Source: Myxococcota bacterium
GTDB taxonomy: Bacteria > Myxococcota_C > UBA6777
Length of the DNA stretch: 20,414 nucleotides
Reading direction: 5' to 3'
NCBI GenBank assembly: GCA_023150835.1
Contig: JAKLKB010000126.1
Location: 1 to 20,414, forward strand
The translations under genes were made by a program, and so were the position numbers. Shown piece by piece: positions 1 to 7,279 of the stretch (the first letter of the stretch is position 1; each line of letters starts with the position of its first letter). The notes below the pieces were generated by a model, which saw nothing but the letters and a program-made list of their open reading frames with translations, did no database searches and was not told the DNA's origin.

Positions 1-8
1 CACGACGC

Positions 9-61
9 GCAGACGCTGCCCGTTCCAACTTCCCCCCGTTCACGGGGGGATTGAGGGGGGG
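9..61 (+). repeat. R1 53-bp direct repeat, left copy
   Basis: This 53-bp sequence is identical, base for base, to 20358-20410. It contains a perfect hairpin at 31-50 and ends in a G-run. The match runs to the start of the divergent flank on both sides. The two copies nearly bracket the window. Confidence 0.85.
31..50. other. Perfect hairpin within R1
   Basis: TCCCCCCG (31-38) pairs with CGGGGGGA (43-50) across a TTCA loop: an 8-bp, almost pure G/C stem. No T-tract follows on either strand, so it is not a classical intrinsic terminator, although it lies downstream of the esterase stop codon (172) on the minus strand. Confidence 0.6.
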
Positions 62-106
62 CGACAAAAGAAACGGCGATCAGGCTAGACTATCCGGTGT
101 TTCCAC

Positions 107-138
107 CTTAACAAGGCGCGTATGGGGGCTGCCCCTAC
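107..138 (+). repeat. R2 repeat, left copy
   Basis: This short element begins CTTAAC and contains CGCGTATGGGG followed by a GCCCC arm, so it can form a small G/C hairpin. The reverse complement of 20217-20248 shares CTTAAC, then CGCGTATGGGG, then TGCCCC, with a 4-base mismatch block and a small gap. Confidence 0.5.
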
Positions 139-171
139 ATTTTTACGATCACACGATGGGCGGATTGCGTG

Positions 172-2154
172 TTACTTGGCGGGAGGGAGGGGAAGGCGGT
201 ATTTGCGGACTTCGGGTTGACGGATGCGATCTGCATAACGCTTTTCGACCTCGGCGATCACCTCGAAGAAAGCGGATTCCATCTTGGGGCCATCGTTTCC
301 TTGGAAGCCCTTGTTATCGACGTACAAGGTGCCTTTGTGACAGCCTTCTGCTTTTTCAGAACGCAAGCGCTTCGGATTGGCGGGGTCGGGGTAGATCCGA
401 TCACAAGAACCATGAATGCTCACACCGATCATCTTGGCAGCCTCTCCTACGGACATCAAGCCCGCACCTGCGGCCAACACCGAAGCCATATCGGGGCCGC
501 TCATCCCGTAGCCATGCCCCATGTAGATCACAGGATAGCGCTTGGTGGGGTTGGCGTGGAATCCGGGAGGCAGCACCACCGAATAGATCTGTTGGCGGCC
601 AAGTGCCTTAGACTCATAAAAAAAGTGGAGCGGTACCCCTTCTTGTTTTTCTTGATCGAGGGGGACTTTTTCAACATCTGCATCGGGCAATTGGTGCGCA
701 ACGAAACTGTAAAAAGAAAAGACGCGGTTGATAATACCCGATACTCCGTGGATATGGTCTCCATCCCCCGCAGCGATCTCTTCGGGGGTTGCGTTGGGAT
801 TACCGTACTGGATGTAGAGATGTTGGCCTTTGTCGCTCCAGTCCACTTTGTGCGGCTCGTACGGGCCTTTGCCTTCGGGCATCAAAGAAAGAAAGCGCTC
901 ATGTAGCGGTGCATGCTCCATCTTTTCGATACGCGCCCGAATCGCCCCAAGCAAGTTGATCCCCGTCACTTGGAAGTTGAGTAGATCACGGATACCGCCG
1001 TCGATATAGATGTTGAGACGTGAAAGTTGCGCGGGTGTCATCTTCAAGATCAACGAGTAGGGATCGTGTTTCATAAAGTTTTCATAGCCGGGCGTTTGCG
1101 TGAATTTCCCGTCTTTCTCGCCATAATCTCCCGTCCCTTCGACACCATCCAAACCAAAGTCTTTGTACGGTTCGCCTTGGTCGAACTGTAGGTTTCCTTC
1201 GAGGCCCTTGGGATTTTTGATGGGGTGATAGTTGTCGCCGTTGGGATCATCGCCGCCCGGGCCTTTTTGGCCTTCGGGTACACAGCCGCCCTTGCCGTCT
1301 TCGCGATCATCGCCACAACCATCGACGCCGACATCCTGATAACGCTCGTGAGGCGTGATCAACACAGGCTCTCCGTAATCTCTCTTGCCGTTGCCGTTTA
1401 GATCCAAGGCCAAGAAGACTTCGGTGGGGGCGTTGTGTAGCTCAGGCTTGTCGGGATAAAAAGTACCGCTTTTGTCCGTCCCATCGCAAAAAGTGATCAC
1501 ATCATACTCGCCTTTTGGGTTGTATTGATCGTGGTAAAACTTTTTGATGCGGATGGGATCGGCGCAACGGTCGGGGCGATCACGCCAATCTTTCGGTACT
1601 CCGGGCGGATAATAGGTGCTTTCAGGGTTGTAGTACGCAGGATTGCCAAACGCATAGAACACATCTTGCGTTGCGCGGATCAAGGAATTGCGATTCCAGC
1701 CGTTGTTACCGAGAGAACTGCTGTAGAACCAATTGTTAAAGTCCGAGATCAACTCAAACGGAAACTGTGGCTTCGGATCGACCGGCTTACAATAAGAGGA
1801 AGCCTCATTGAGTGTTCCGTCTTTCGCGGCCTGTTCGAGCTTTTTGAGATCACAAAAACCATTGGACACCATATTTTTGAGGTGCTGCAAAAAATAGGTG
1901 TGGTTGTTGAATCCACCCAGCGTACCGATGATATCGAACTTTTCATGATGCCGCAGCCCGAGCATCGCAGCAAATCCGCCGCCCATCGAGACACCCGCAA
2001 TCAGCCGATAATTCCACTGACGCTCAATGGTTTGGCCGGTGATCTCTTTCTTTTGGATGGGTTCTGTTGTGACGGTGCAGGCGGCCCCCCCAACGCACAA
2101 CACCCACAAAACAAACAACAAACACGCATGACGAGAGAAGCATCTAGTTTTCAC
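172..2154 (-). CDS. Secreted esterase-like alpha/beta hydrolase with circularly permuted motif order
   Basis: A 660-residue exported protein, probably an envelope or secreted esterase. The GTG start at 2154 is chosen because AAGGAG lies 6 bases upstream and a hydrophobic signal segment (12-25) ending in GGAAC (Cys26, a weak lipobox) follows. The longer reading from 2265 begins with TTG and has no ribosome site. The nucleophile elbow GVSMGG (Ser56) comes near the N-terminus. Candidate acids are Asp385/Asp389 in YIDGGIRD, and the candidate His is 467/469 in GDGDHIHG. The segment YSVVLPPGF...YPVIYMGHGYG (524-550), which in esterase D / PHB-depolymerase-like enzymes precedes the nucleophile, is at the C-terminus and is followed by EVEKRYADR (635-643), normally just before the elbow. 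Residues 251-351 hold Asp/Asn/Gly-rich calcium-loop-like stretches such as DLNGNGKRDYGE. Cysteines are frequent, consistent with disulfides. The substrate is unknown. It is monocistronic, with its own promoter at 2283-2311. Confidence 0.85.
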   Translation of the reverse strand: MKTRCFSRHACLLFVLWVLCVGGAACTVTTEPIQKKEITGQTIERQWNYRLIAGVSMGGGFAAMLGLRHHEKFDIIGTLGGFNNHTYFLQHLKNMVSNGFCDLKKLEQAAKDGTLNEASSYCKPVDPKPQFPFELISDFNNWFYSSSLGNNGWNRNSLIRATQDVFYAFGNPAYYNPESTYYPPGVPKDWRDRPDRCADPIRIKKFYHDQYNPKGEYDVITFCDGTDKSGTFYPDKPELHNAPTEVFLALDLNGNGKRDYGEPVLITPHERYQDVGVDGCGDDREDGKGGCVPEGQKGPGGDDPNGDNYHPIKNPKGLEGNLQFDQGEPYKDFGLDGVEGTGDYGEKDGKFTQTPGYENFMKHDPYSLILKMTPAQLSRLNIYIDGGIRDLLNFQVTGINLLGAIRARIEKMEHAPLHERFLSLMPEGKGPYEPHKVDWSDKGQHLYIQYGNPNATPEEIAAGDGDHIHGVSGIINRVFSFYSFVAHQLPDADVEKVPLDQEKQEGVPLHFFYESKALGRQQIYSVVLPPGFHANPTKRYPVIYMGHGYGMSGPDMASVLAAGAGLMSVGEAAKMIGVSIHGSCDRIYPDPANPKRLRSEKAEGCHKGTLYVDNKGFQGNDGPKMESAFFEVIAEVEKRYADRIRQPEVRKYRLPLPPAK

Positions 2155-2282
2155 GTTGTCTCCTTCGGGTCGCCTCGTGGAATCCGAATGTTTCTCTCCA
2201 AAAGGGAGGAACTCGCGGTATGCTCTTGGATCGATCACCCAAGGCAGAGAGGCTCGGGCTTTCAAGGCGAATCCATCGCGGC

Positions 2283-2311
2283 ATCGTAGAAAACGAATTC
2301 GATTCCGTCAA
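2283..2311 (-). promoter_or_regulatory. Sigma70-like promoter of the esterase gene
   Basis: On the minus strand, TTGACG (2311-2306) and TACGAT (2288-2283) are separated by exactly 17 bp. Transcription would begin near 2276, giving a leader of about 120 nt before the GTG at 2154. Confidence 0.55.
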
Positions 2312-2315
2312 GGAA

Positions 2316-2327
2316 CCTAAACTTAGG
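2316..2327. promoter_or_regulatory. Palindrome CCTAA-AC-TTAGG, possible operator
   Basis: A perfect 5-bp inverted repeat with a 2-bp spacer, 4 bp upstream of the -35 box of the esterase promoter. That is a position typical of an activator site. It is short enough to be chance. Confidence 0.25.
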
Positions 2328-2497
2328 CAAAGATTCGAGTTGTGCTCGATTACGTTCTCTGGCAAATTGTCCCCAGAACGCACGACCAAGGCAAACCACG
2401 CGCACCACAACAGAAGCAACACCTTTAGATGCGACTTGCTTGGCCCTCGAAAACGAGCCTTTGCGCCTCGCATCCCGGCAAAGCGGAGACATTGCAG

Positions 2498-2902
2498 ATG
2501 CTCTACACATTACGCTGCCCTCATTGCGCTCGGACGTTGGAGATCGAAACACAAGGTTCGCCCCCCGAACAGTTTTGTATGATCTGCAACGAAAAGATGC
2601 TCTTGCCCGACGAGCAGCCCATGCTCGCACAAACCCAAGAGCGCGCCATCCTCGCAGAACTCACCGCAAGCGGACGCAGCCGTAACCGAATCTATTTCTT
2701 GCTGTTCGGTCTCATCCCCTTGTTTCTCGTCGTGGTGTGGTTTTTCGCCTTCGGCAAAGTCATCGACTTCTTCGAATGGCTTGGGATGCCTCGTGATTGG
2801 GCTCCCATCCTTGAGCCGCTCGGGTATGTCATCCTGATCGCTTTGTTTTGGCCCCTCAGCTATTTTTGGAAACGGTTTGAAGACAGCGAGAACAAGTGGT
2901 AA
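2498..2902 (+). CDS. Small zinc-ribbon membrane protein, two transmembrane helices
   Basis: A 134-residue protein of unknown function. The ATG at 2498 is chosen because GGAG lies about 10 bases upstream and the zinc ribbon begins at once; the upstream in-frame extension (from 2429) has no ribosome site. Residues 7-30 form a CPHC...CMIC pair (Cys7, 10, 27, 30), a zinc-ribbon-like knuckle. A polar helix-like segment leads to two hydrophobic segments at about 65-86 and 105-124, placing the ribbon and the charged tail on the cytoplasmic side if the helices form a hairpin. The next small membrane-protein gene follows after 37 bp, so the two are probably co-transcribed. Zinc-ribbon plus transmembrane proteins of this size are common in myxobacterium-like genomes but have no assigned role that I know. 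Confidence 0.8.
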   Translation: MLYTLRCPHCARTLEIETQGSPPEQFCMICNEKMLLPDEQPMLAQTQERAILAELTASGRSRNRIYFLLFGLIPLFLVVVWFFAFGKVIDFFEWLGMPRDWAPILEPLGYVILIALFWPLSYFWKRFEDSENKW

Positions 2903-2939
2903 AAAGAAGGACGTTGCCCCCATAACACAGGAGTTGCCG

Positions 2940-3077
2940 ATGCGCCCAAGCGCCTATTTCGCGGATATCTCACCCCCAACGATCATGGACGGGCTGTTGT
3001 TCTTTAGCGGTCCTTTGATCCTTCTTATCGCGTTGCTGATCTGGTTGATTTGGACGCGCCGAAAGCGCGGGTTTTAG
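2940..3077 (+). CDS. 45-residue single-pass membrane protein
   Basis: A very small protein: a 17-residue polar N-terminus, one strongly hydrophobic helix (about 18-39, ending LLIWLIW) and a basic tail RRKRGF, predicting N-out/C-in topology by the positive-inside rule. The ATG at 2940 is preceded by AGGAG with 7-base spacing, a better site than the upstream in-frame ATG at 2877, which overlaps the previous gene. It follows the zinc-ribbon membrane-protein gene by 37 bp, and the kinase gene converges from the other side 34 bp away. No family is recognised; it may be a subunit or regulator of the preceding membrane protein. Confidence 0.65.
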   Translation: MRPSAYFADISPPTIMDGLLFFSGPLILLIALLIWLIWTRRKRGF

Positions 3078-3086
3078 CCTTGTTCG

Positions 3087-3102
3087 GGCGGACGCATCCG
3101 CC
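3087..3102. terminator. Possible bidirectional terminator hairpin
   Basis: GGCGGA (3087-3092) pairs perfectly with TCCGCC (3097-3102) across a CGCA loop, inside the 34-bp gap between convergent genes. The position favours a terminator, but there is no T-tract on either strand, so termination activity is uncertain. Confidence 0.35.
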
Positions 3103-3111
3103 GATGCAACC

Positions 3112-5298
3112 CTAACGTCGCAAGCAGTAATCGGGGGCAGGATCGAGGCCGTCCGATGCTTTGATCAGCTTGACCTGCCAACGCTTACGAAAGGCGTGCA
3201 GTTTGATCCCACAAGGCGCGAGATCTTCGCCATCCCCCACCAACACAAATGGTCGATTCAACCCTTCGGGTGACTTGACGCAAAGATATCGCGAACTTTT
3301 CGTAATAAAGCTGTAATCCTTGTTCAGACGAAATGATCCTCCGCTCACATCGATCTGCATCCATGTGTGACCGTCTGTCGGGCAGCGTGACCCCGCATCG
3401 CTCACGATCGGGATGCTTGGAGCAGGGCGGCGCGGCACCATCCGCCGCACGATCGGTCGTTTTCGTAGGCGGACTCGTGGGCGCGGTGGGACGCCTACCA
3501 CAGGCGGGTCCGCATCGCGCCTTGCCATCGGCACAACGCGCACAGCAAGAGCATCAGGCGGTGGGATGGGTTCTTTGCGAAGAGGTGCGATCTCACGCGG
3601 CAACACCGCACGCGACGGTTCTGGCCGCTGTGCCGATAGTTCGGGATCTCTTGATCCACGAGAAGGTGTCGTGGTTTTGAGCGGCCCAAAGATCATCTGC
3701 CCACCCAAGATCCCCAACAGCACCACCCCCACCGCAACAAAGAGCATCACAAGGCGCGAAGGCCCTGTGTTTCCGACATCTTCATCCTCATCGCCTCTTC
3801 GGCCTCGCAGATCCGACGAGTCTACCGCTCTTGATGCAGACGACGCAGAGACAAACAAGTCCTCTTGAAGAGAGGGTTGTTGAACAGAGGGTTGTTGAAC
3901 AGAGGGTTGTTGGGGCGAAGCTTGGGCTGTGGCGACAGATTGTGGAGGGGGAGCGGAAGATCTGTCCGAAGAAGAAGCCGATGGTGACGGTCGATTCGCA
4001 AGGGCCGAGGAGGCCGATGGTGACGGTGGGTTGGAAAGGGAAGAAGAAGCCGATGGTGGCGGTGGGTTGGAAAGGGAAGAAGAGGCCGATAGATTGGGCA
4101 GAACGGATGAATTCGATGGGACGGGCTGGCTTTGCGGAAAATTTCCCGTACCAGAAGAAAGCTCACCTGTGGGCAGATGGGATTCGGAGAGAGCGGAAGA
4201 AGCGGCCTGTCCGATGGATATCGGAGCAAGAGCAGCGGACGGCACATGAAACGCAGAGGGATGGGAAGTGAAGAGATGGGGTGACTCAAGAGGCGCGCCG
4301 CTCGCAAGAAAGGCGTTGTGCCGCTCAAGCTCTTGTAGGGTCTGCAACATCTCTTGAACGGATTGAAAGCGCGCTTGAGGGCTTTTGGCCATCACTTTAA
4401 GCAAGAAGGCATCGAACACTTGAGAGAGGCCAAGGTCAGGGCGATGCTGCACCAAAGAGTACGGCTCGCTGGACAATTTCATAGCGAGGATATGCATCGC
4501 GTTGCGCGGCTCCGTTTCATGGGGAAGACGAAACGGCGTATGCCCTGCGATCATCTCATAAAAGATCACGCCCATCGCGTAAATGTCCGCCCGATGGTCG
4601 ATATCGGCAGTCACACATTGTTCGGGCGGCATATACTCGGGAGTTCCGATCGCTCCACGCGTAAGGTTTTGCCCGTCACCTTCGACAGGTTTGGCGATCC
4701 CAAAGTCGATCACCTTAACGAAAAGGTCGGTTCCACCGCGTGATATCAAGAAGATATTTTCGGGTTTGAGATCGCGATGAACGACTTGGGCTTGGTGCGC
4801 GGCGATCAACGCAGCACACAATTGACGAAACACCCACAACGCTTCATGGAGCGGCAAAGGCCCGCGTGTCCCCACGCGCTCCGCAAGCGTCGTCCCCACC
4901 AGATGTTCCATGACGTAGTAATGCCCGATCTTCGGGACTTCACCAAAGTCATCAAAGATGCGCACGATGTGTTCGTTTCGTTGCGACAAAGACGAGGTGA
5001 TCTGAACCTCCCGCGCAAAGCGTTCAGCCACCGAAGCCCGTCGGAAGATCTCAGGAAGGATGAACTTGATCACACGACTGGCATCCATCTGAAGTCGGAT
5101 ATGCCGAGCTTTGTAGATGATTCCAAATCCGCCCTTTGCGATCTGCGCTTCAAGCAGATATTTCCCTGCAACCAACAGCAACGGGTGTTGGCAACTTCGA
5201 CAAAATCGCACATCACTTTCCGAACGCGGCTCAAACAAAAGTTCGTTGATCGATGTGTTGCAGTTTGGACAGCTCTCCATTCGGATCTGACTCATCAT
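3112..5298 (-). CDS. Zinc-ribbon Ser/Thr protein kinase, membrane-anchored, Cys-containing ectodomain
   Basis: A 728-residue Hanks-type kinase. Residues 10-36 form a zinc ribbon (CPNC...CRSC). The kinase domain is about 46-325, with glycine loop IAKGGFG, catalytic Lys78 (VIKF), Glu97, HRDLKPEN (174-181), DFG (198-200) and GTPEYMPPEQ (219-228); every catalytic residue is present, so it should be active. A long Ser/Pro linker (about 340-510) contains 12-residue and 5-residue tandem repeats. An acidic stretch (RRGDEDED) precedes the transmembrane helix at 515-538. Outside lies a basic Pro/Arg region and a roughly 90-residue C-terminal domain with Cys639, 673, 696 and 725, probably two disulfides and a possible sensor. 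The start is ATG 5298 or the adjacent ATG 5295, after AAAGGGTGAG. It is last in a trio with the PEGA protein (30 bp upstream) and the SurA-like lipoprotein. The ligand and substrates are unknown. Confidence 0.92.
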   Translation of the reverse strand: MMSQIRMESCPNCNTSINELLFEPRSESDVRFCRSCQHPLLLVAGKYLLEAQIAKGGFGIIYKARHIRLQMDASRVIKFILPEIFRRASVAERFAREVQITSSLSQRNEHIVRIFDDFGEVPKIGHYYVMEHLVGTTLAERVGTRGPLPLHEALWVFRQLCAALIAAHQAQVVHRDLKPENIFLISRGGTDLFVKVIDFGIAKPVEGDGQNLTRGAIGTPEYMPPEQCVTADIDHRADIYAMGVIFYEMIAGHTPFRLPHETEPRNAMHILAMKLSSEPYSLVQHRPDLGLSQVFDAFLLKVMAKSPQARFQSVQEMLQTLQELERHNAFLASGAPLESPHLFTSHPSAFHVPSAALAPISIGQAASSALSESHLPTGELSSGTGNFPQSQPVPSNSSVLPNLSASSSLSNPPPPSASSSLSNPPSPSASSALANRPSPSASSSDRSSAPPPQSVATAQASPQQPSVQQPSVQQPSLQEDLFVSASSASRAVDSSDLRGRRGDEDEDVGNTGPSRLVMLFVAVGVVLLGILGGQMIFGPLKTTTPSRGSRDPELSAQRPEPSRAVLPREIAPLRKEPIPPPDALAVRVVPMARRDADPPVVGVPPRPRVRLRKRPIVRRMVPRRPAPSIPIVSDAGSRCPTDGHTWMQIDVSGGSFRLNKDYSFITKSSRYLCVKSPEGLNRPFVLVGDGEDLAPCGIKLHAFRKRWQVKLIKASDGLDPAPDYCLRR
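3871..3915 (-). repeat. 15-bp tandem repeat (x3) in the kinase linker
   Basis: Three in-frame 15-bp units encode QQPSV-like pentapeptides in the disordered linker. The first two units are identical and the third differs only at one end, suggesting recent slippage. Confidence 0.8.
3982..4089 (-). repeat. 36-bp tandem repeat (x3 plus partial) in the kinase linker
   Basis: Three 12-codon units encode SASSSLSNPPPP and variants (residues 404-439), followed by a partial unit to about 3964. In-frame repetition lengthens the linker between the kinase domain and the membrane helix. Confidence 0.8.
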
Positions 5299-5328
5299 CT
5301 CACCCTTTCGGATCGCTCGGACATACCA

Positions 5329-6369
5329 TCAAAAAGCAACAAACAACACGCGGCTCTGTTCACCCAATCTTCGAAGCACGCCCACAGCCTCCGCCTGACC
5401 TGAAACGTTTCGTGTGTGCTTTGCGATCTTTGGGCGGTTTTCTGCTGCGTTCTTTTTGGGAGACAAGGTTTGCTGGGCCACCACCCCAGCCACCACGATC
5501 GCGATCCCCAGCCCCAACGCACTCATGCCGATCACCGTCATGATCTGGGCCGCCCCCAGATCGCCCGAAAACTGCTTGTCCGTATAAGCGATATTCTGTT
5601 TTGGATCACCCATCCGCGCATTGGCCTCGTTCTGCCGCACCAAACCAACCACCCCCAACGCGCCACCTGCCACGATCACCAAAACACCGCCAAGATAACT
5701 TGCCAAGATCAGCGGTGGGATCTGACGGCTTGTGTACATACGCCGCACCTTGATCTGGAACTGTGTCGGTGAAACATCCAGCAGCACCCGATCTCCGGGA
5801 GGAACCACCACGTCGCGGGTTTGAGCAGGGGTATCCGCAAAACGGATCGTGATCTGATAAGCCCCCGGGCGCACTTCTTCTGTAAAGTCCTTCTCACGGG
5901 CTTGTCTGTAGCGAAAACCTTTGACGACGATGCGTGCCTTTGGATCTTTGGACGAGATCACCAACGTTCCATAACGGATCTGCGCATTGATCTGATCCGC
6001 CATCAAGCGATTTTGCCGGCAGCGACGGGCTGCACGACAATATCCCTCGCGAAAAGTGATCGTCAGCATCTCGACCGCACGTTCTAAGAAAAAGGCTTTG
6101 GGTGCTTCTTGCGCCCCCTCCGCAGCACGTTGGTACGCCAACGCGCTGTAGCGCAAGTAACGCTCTTTGAGTAGCGTTGCAAAGGCTTTTTGACTGGGGT
6201 CTCGATCCGCCTGTTGTGCAGCAAGCTCATAACAAGACGCTGCTTGGGCATAAGCCTTCGCTTTCATCTGCTCCGCACAGGCCGCCGCACTTGCCTCTGC
6301 CTGACGCGCCACAGCGCAAAGCGAAAGGCCCAACACCGCGCAGCCGACAAACCAAAAAGACCGAAGCAT
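5329..6369 (-). CDS. TPR-like / PEGA-domain membrane protein
   Basis: A 346-residue envelope protein. The ATG at 6369 is chosen because GGAGG lies 5-6 bases upstream; the GTG at 6381 overlaps that ribosome site. A signal peptide (about 1-26, ending QAEASA) is followed by an Ala-rich helical region (29-125) with Cys31/46 and Cys111/117, resembling a TPR-type scaffold. A PEGA-like beta domain lies at 134-200 (GTLVISSKDPKARIVVKG...VRPGAYQITIRF). Two hydrophobic segments (218-246, 272-298) then anchor the C-terminus, leaving a basic tail. This TPR + PEGA + two-helix layout is widespread in myxobacterium-like genomes next to Ser/Thr kinases. It begins 12 bp after the SurA-like gene stop and ends 30 bp before the kinase, so co-translation and partnership with that kinase are likely. 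PEGA domains are thought to bind surface or cell-wall structures; no ligand can be named here. Confidence 0.88.
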   Translation of the reverse strand: MLRSFWFVGCAVLGLSLCAVARQAEASAAACAEQMKAKAYAQAASCYELAAQQADRDPSQKAFATLLKERYLRYSALAYQRAAEGAQEAPKAFFLERAVEMLTITFREGYCRAARRCRQNRLMADQINAQIRYGTLVISSKDPKARIVVKGFRYRQAREKDFTEEVRPGAYQITIRFADTPAQTRDVVVPPGDRVLLDVSPTQFQIKVRRMYTSRQIPPLILASYLGGVLVIVAGGALGVVGLVRQNEANARMGDPKQNIAYTDKQFSGDLGAAQIMTVIGMSALGLGIAIVVAGVVAQQTLSPKKNAAENRPKIAKHTRNVSGQAEAVGVLRRLGEQSRVLFVAF

Positions 6370-6381
6370 CGGAACCTCCAC

Positions 6382-7260
6382 TCAGGGGCGAGAAACATTC
6401 GGCATCGACGACGGCAATGACGCGGGCGGACGAGGTGCTGGTAAGAGCGGCGAAGACATACGAGGCGACGGAGAAGACGAAAAAGGTTCGTGTTGTGATC
6501 GCAGCGGTGGGGCGGGAGAAGGAAGCGATGGCGCAGGCAGCCGCGACGGCGCAGGAAAAAGCGACGGTGCAGGCGGTTGTGGCGATGTCGGCAAAGAGGC
6601 AGCACGCGGAGAAGGGAGCGGCGAGGGGGCGATGTGTGGAGAAAGCATCGGCAAAGAGATCGGCGCAGAGGTCGGAGAAAGCGGTGGGTTGGAGGGCGGG
6701 CGGTAAGCGAGACGCTTTTGTAAGGCAGCGAAGCGGGCTTGATCGATGCGTACGCCGCGTTTTTTTCGTTGTTCAGCCAGCCAAGCCTTGGCGAAGGCTG
6801 CGTATTCGGGGATAGCTTGGGCCGAAGCGGACTGGGCCTGTGGTGTTTTGGGAGCCGATTGCGCTTGCCATGTGTGGCGAAGCTGTTGGGCCAAAAGCTC
6901 GATCGCAGCGCGGCGTTGAACAAAGCGCACTTCTTGATCTTCGGAAAGCCCCAAACGACGGGCCTCCATCGAAAGCAGCCGCACGATCATCAATTCTTGA
7001 AGCAACGCTTTTTTCTGGGGCAATCCCAAAAAAAAGCGCTGGTGACTTGCGCTTTGTTCTTTGATGGCTTCGCGCAAAGCTTGGATCGTGATGACTTCTT
7101 GGCCGACTACCGCCAACACATCGGGATGATCCGCCGAAGGCGGCAAATCTTGATCAGGGCGACATCCAAGAAACAACCCAAGGCAACACGCCCCCAACCA
7201 CGCGATCGAGCTCCAAAAGGCCGATCGTTTCAAACGATCCACACGATATCGCTGTTGCAT
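6382..7260 (-). CDS. SurA-N-like lipoprotein lacking a PPIase domain, with Pro/Ser tail
   Basis: A 292-residue predicted lipoprotein. ATG 7260 follows GAGAGG. The signal segment (14-32) ends in LFLGC (Cys33). Residues 47-130 match the helical chaperone core of the SurA/PrsA family: VLAVVGQEVITIQAL, then KKALLQELMIVRLLSMEARRL and GLSEDQEV. Residues 150-182 (FAKAWLAEQRKKRGVRI) resemble the strand-helix piece that closes this core after the parvulin domain in family members. Here the two parts are joined by only about 20 Gln/Ala/Ser residues, so no parvulin domain and no prolyl isomerase activity is expected. From about 188 to the end is a roughly 105-residue Pro/Ser-rich tail with many PSP/PAPS motifs, probably extended or disordered. 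The PEGA gene starts 12 bp after the stop. A periplasmic holdase or adaptor is the likely role; the client is unknown. Confidence 0.85.
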   Translation of the reverse strand: MQQRYRVDRLKRSAFWSSIAWLGACCLGLFLGCRPDQDLPPSADHPDVLAVVGQEVITIQALREAIKEQSASHQRFFLGLPQKKALLQELMIVRLLSMEARRLGLSEDQEVRFVQRRAAIELLAQQLRHTWQAQSAPKTPQAQSASAQAIPEYAAFAKAWLAEQRKKRGVRIDQARFAALQKRLAYRPPSNPPLSPTSAPISLPMLSPHIAPSPLPSPRAASLPTSPQPPAPSLFPAPSRLPAPSLPSPAPPLRSQHEPFSSSPSPRMSSPLLPAPRPPASLPSSMPNVSRP

Positions 7261-7279
7261 CCAATCCTCTCAACACACA

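Larger units (their letters stand above)
1..138 (+). repeat. Left composite dispersed repeat (R1 core + R2 core)
   Basis: This non-coding stretch lies downstream of the minus-strand esterase gene. It has an R1 core (9-61) that is repeated perfectly at 20358-20410, and about 45 bp later an R2 core (107-138) with a diverged inverted partner at 20217-20248. With three mismatches the R1 similarity extends to 1-61 versus 20350-20410. On the minus strand of the right end an R1-like hairpin is followed by R2, the same order and orientation as here, so the two behave as one composite element. No coding potential is visible. It is probably a genome-dispersed intergenic element of REP/MITE type, but that cannot be proved from two copies. 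Confidence 0.65.
2155..2497. other. Divergent intergenic region, 343 bp
   Basis: This lies between the divergent esterase and zinc-ribbon membrane-protein genes. It holds a good sigma70-like promoter for the esterase (2283-2311) and a short palindrome just upstream of its -35 (2316-2327). I see no convincing promoter for the plus-strand genes and no open reading frame with a plausible start and composition. Confidence 0.6.

Noticed and set aside
2155-2265. 37-residue N-terminal extension of the esterase from a TTG codon
   Set aside because: There is no ribosome site, it would place the signal segment internally, and the GTG at 2154 has a good AAGGAG site.
1525-2289. 254-codon plus-strand frame opposite the esterase N-terminus
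   Set aside because: The minus strand carries the signal segment, nucleophile elbow and ribosome site; the plus frame has no recognisable domain and no ribosome site.
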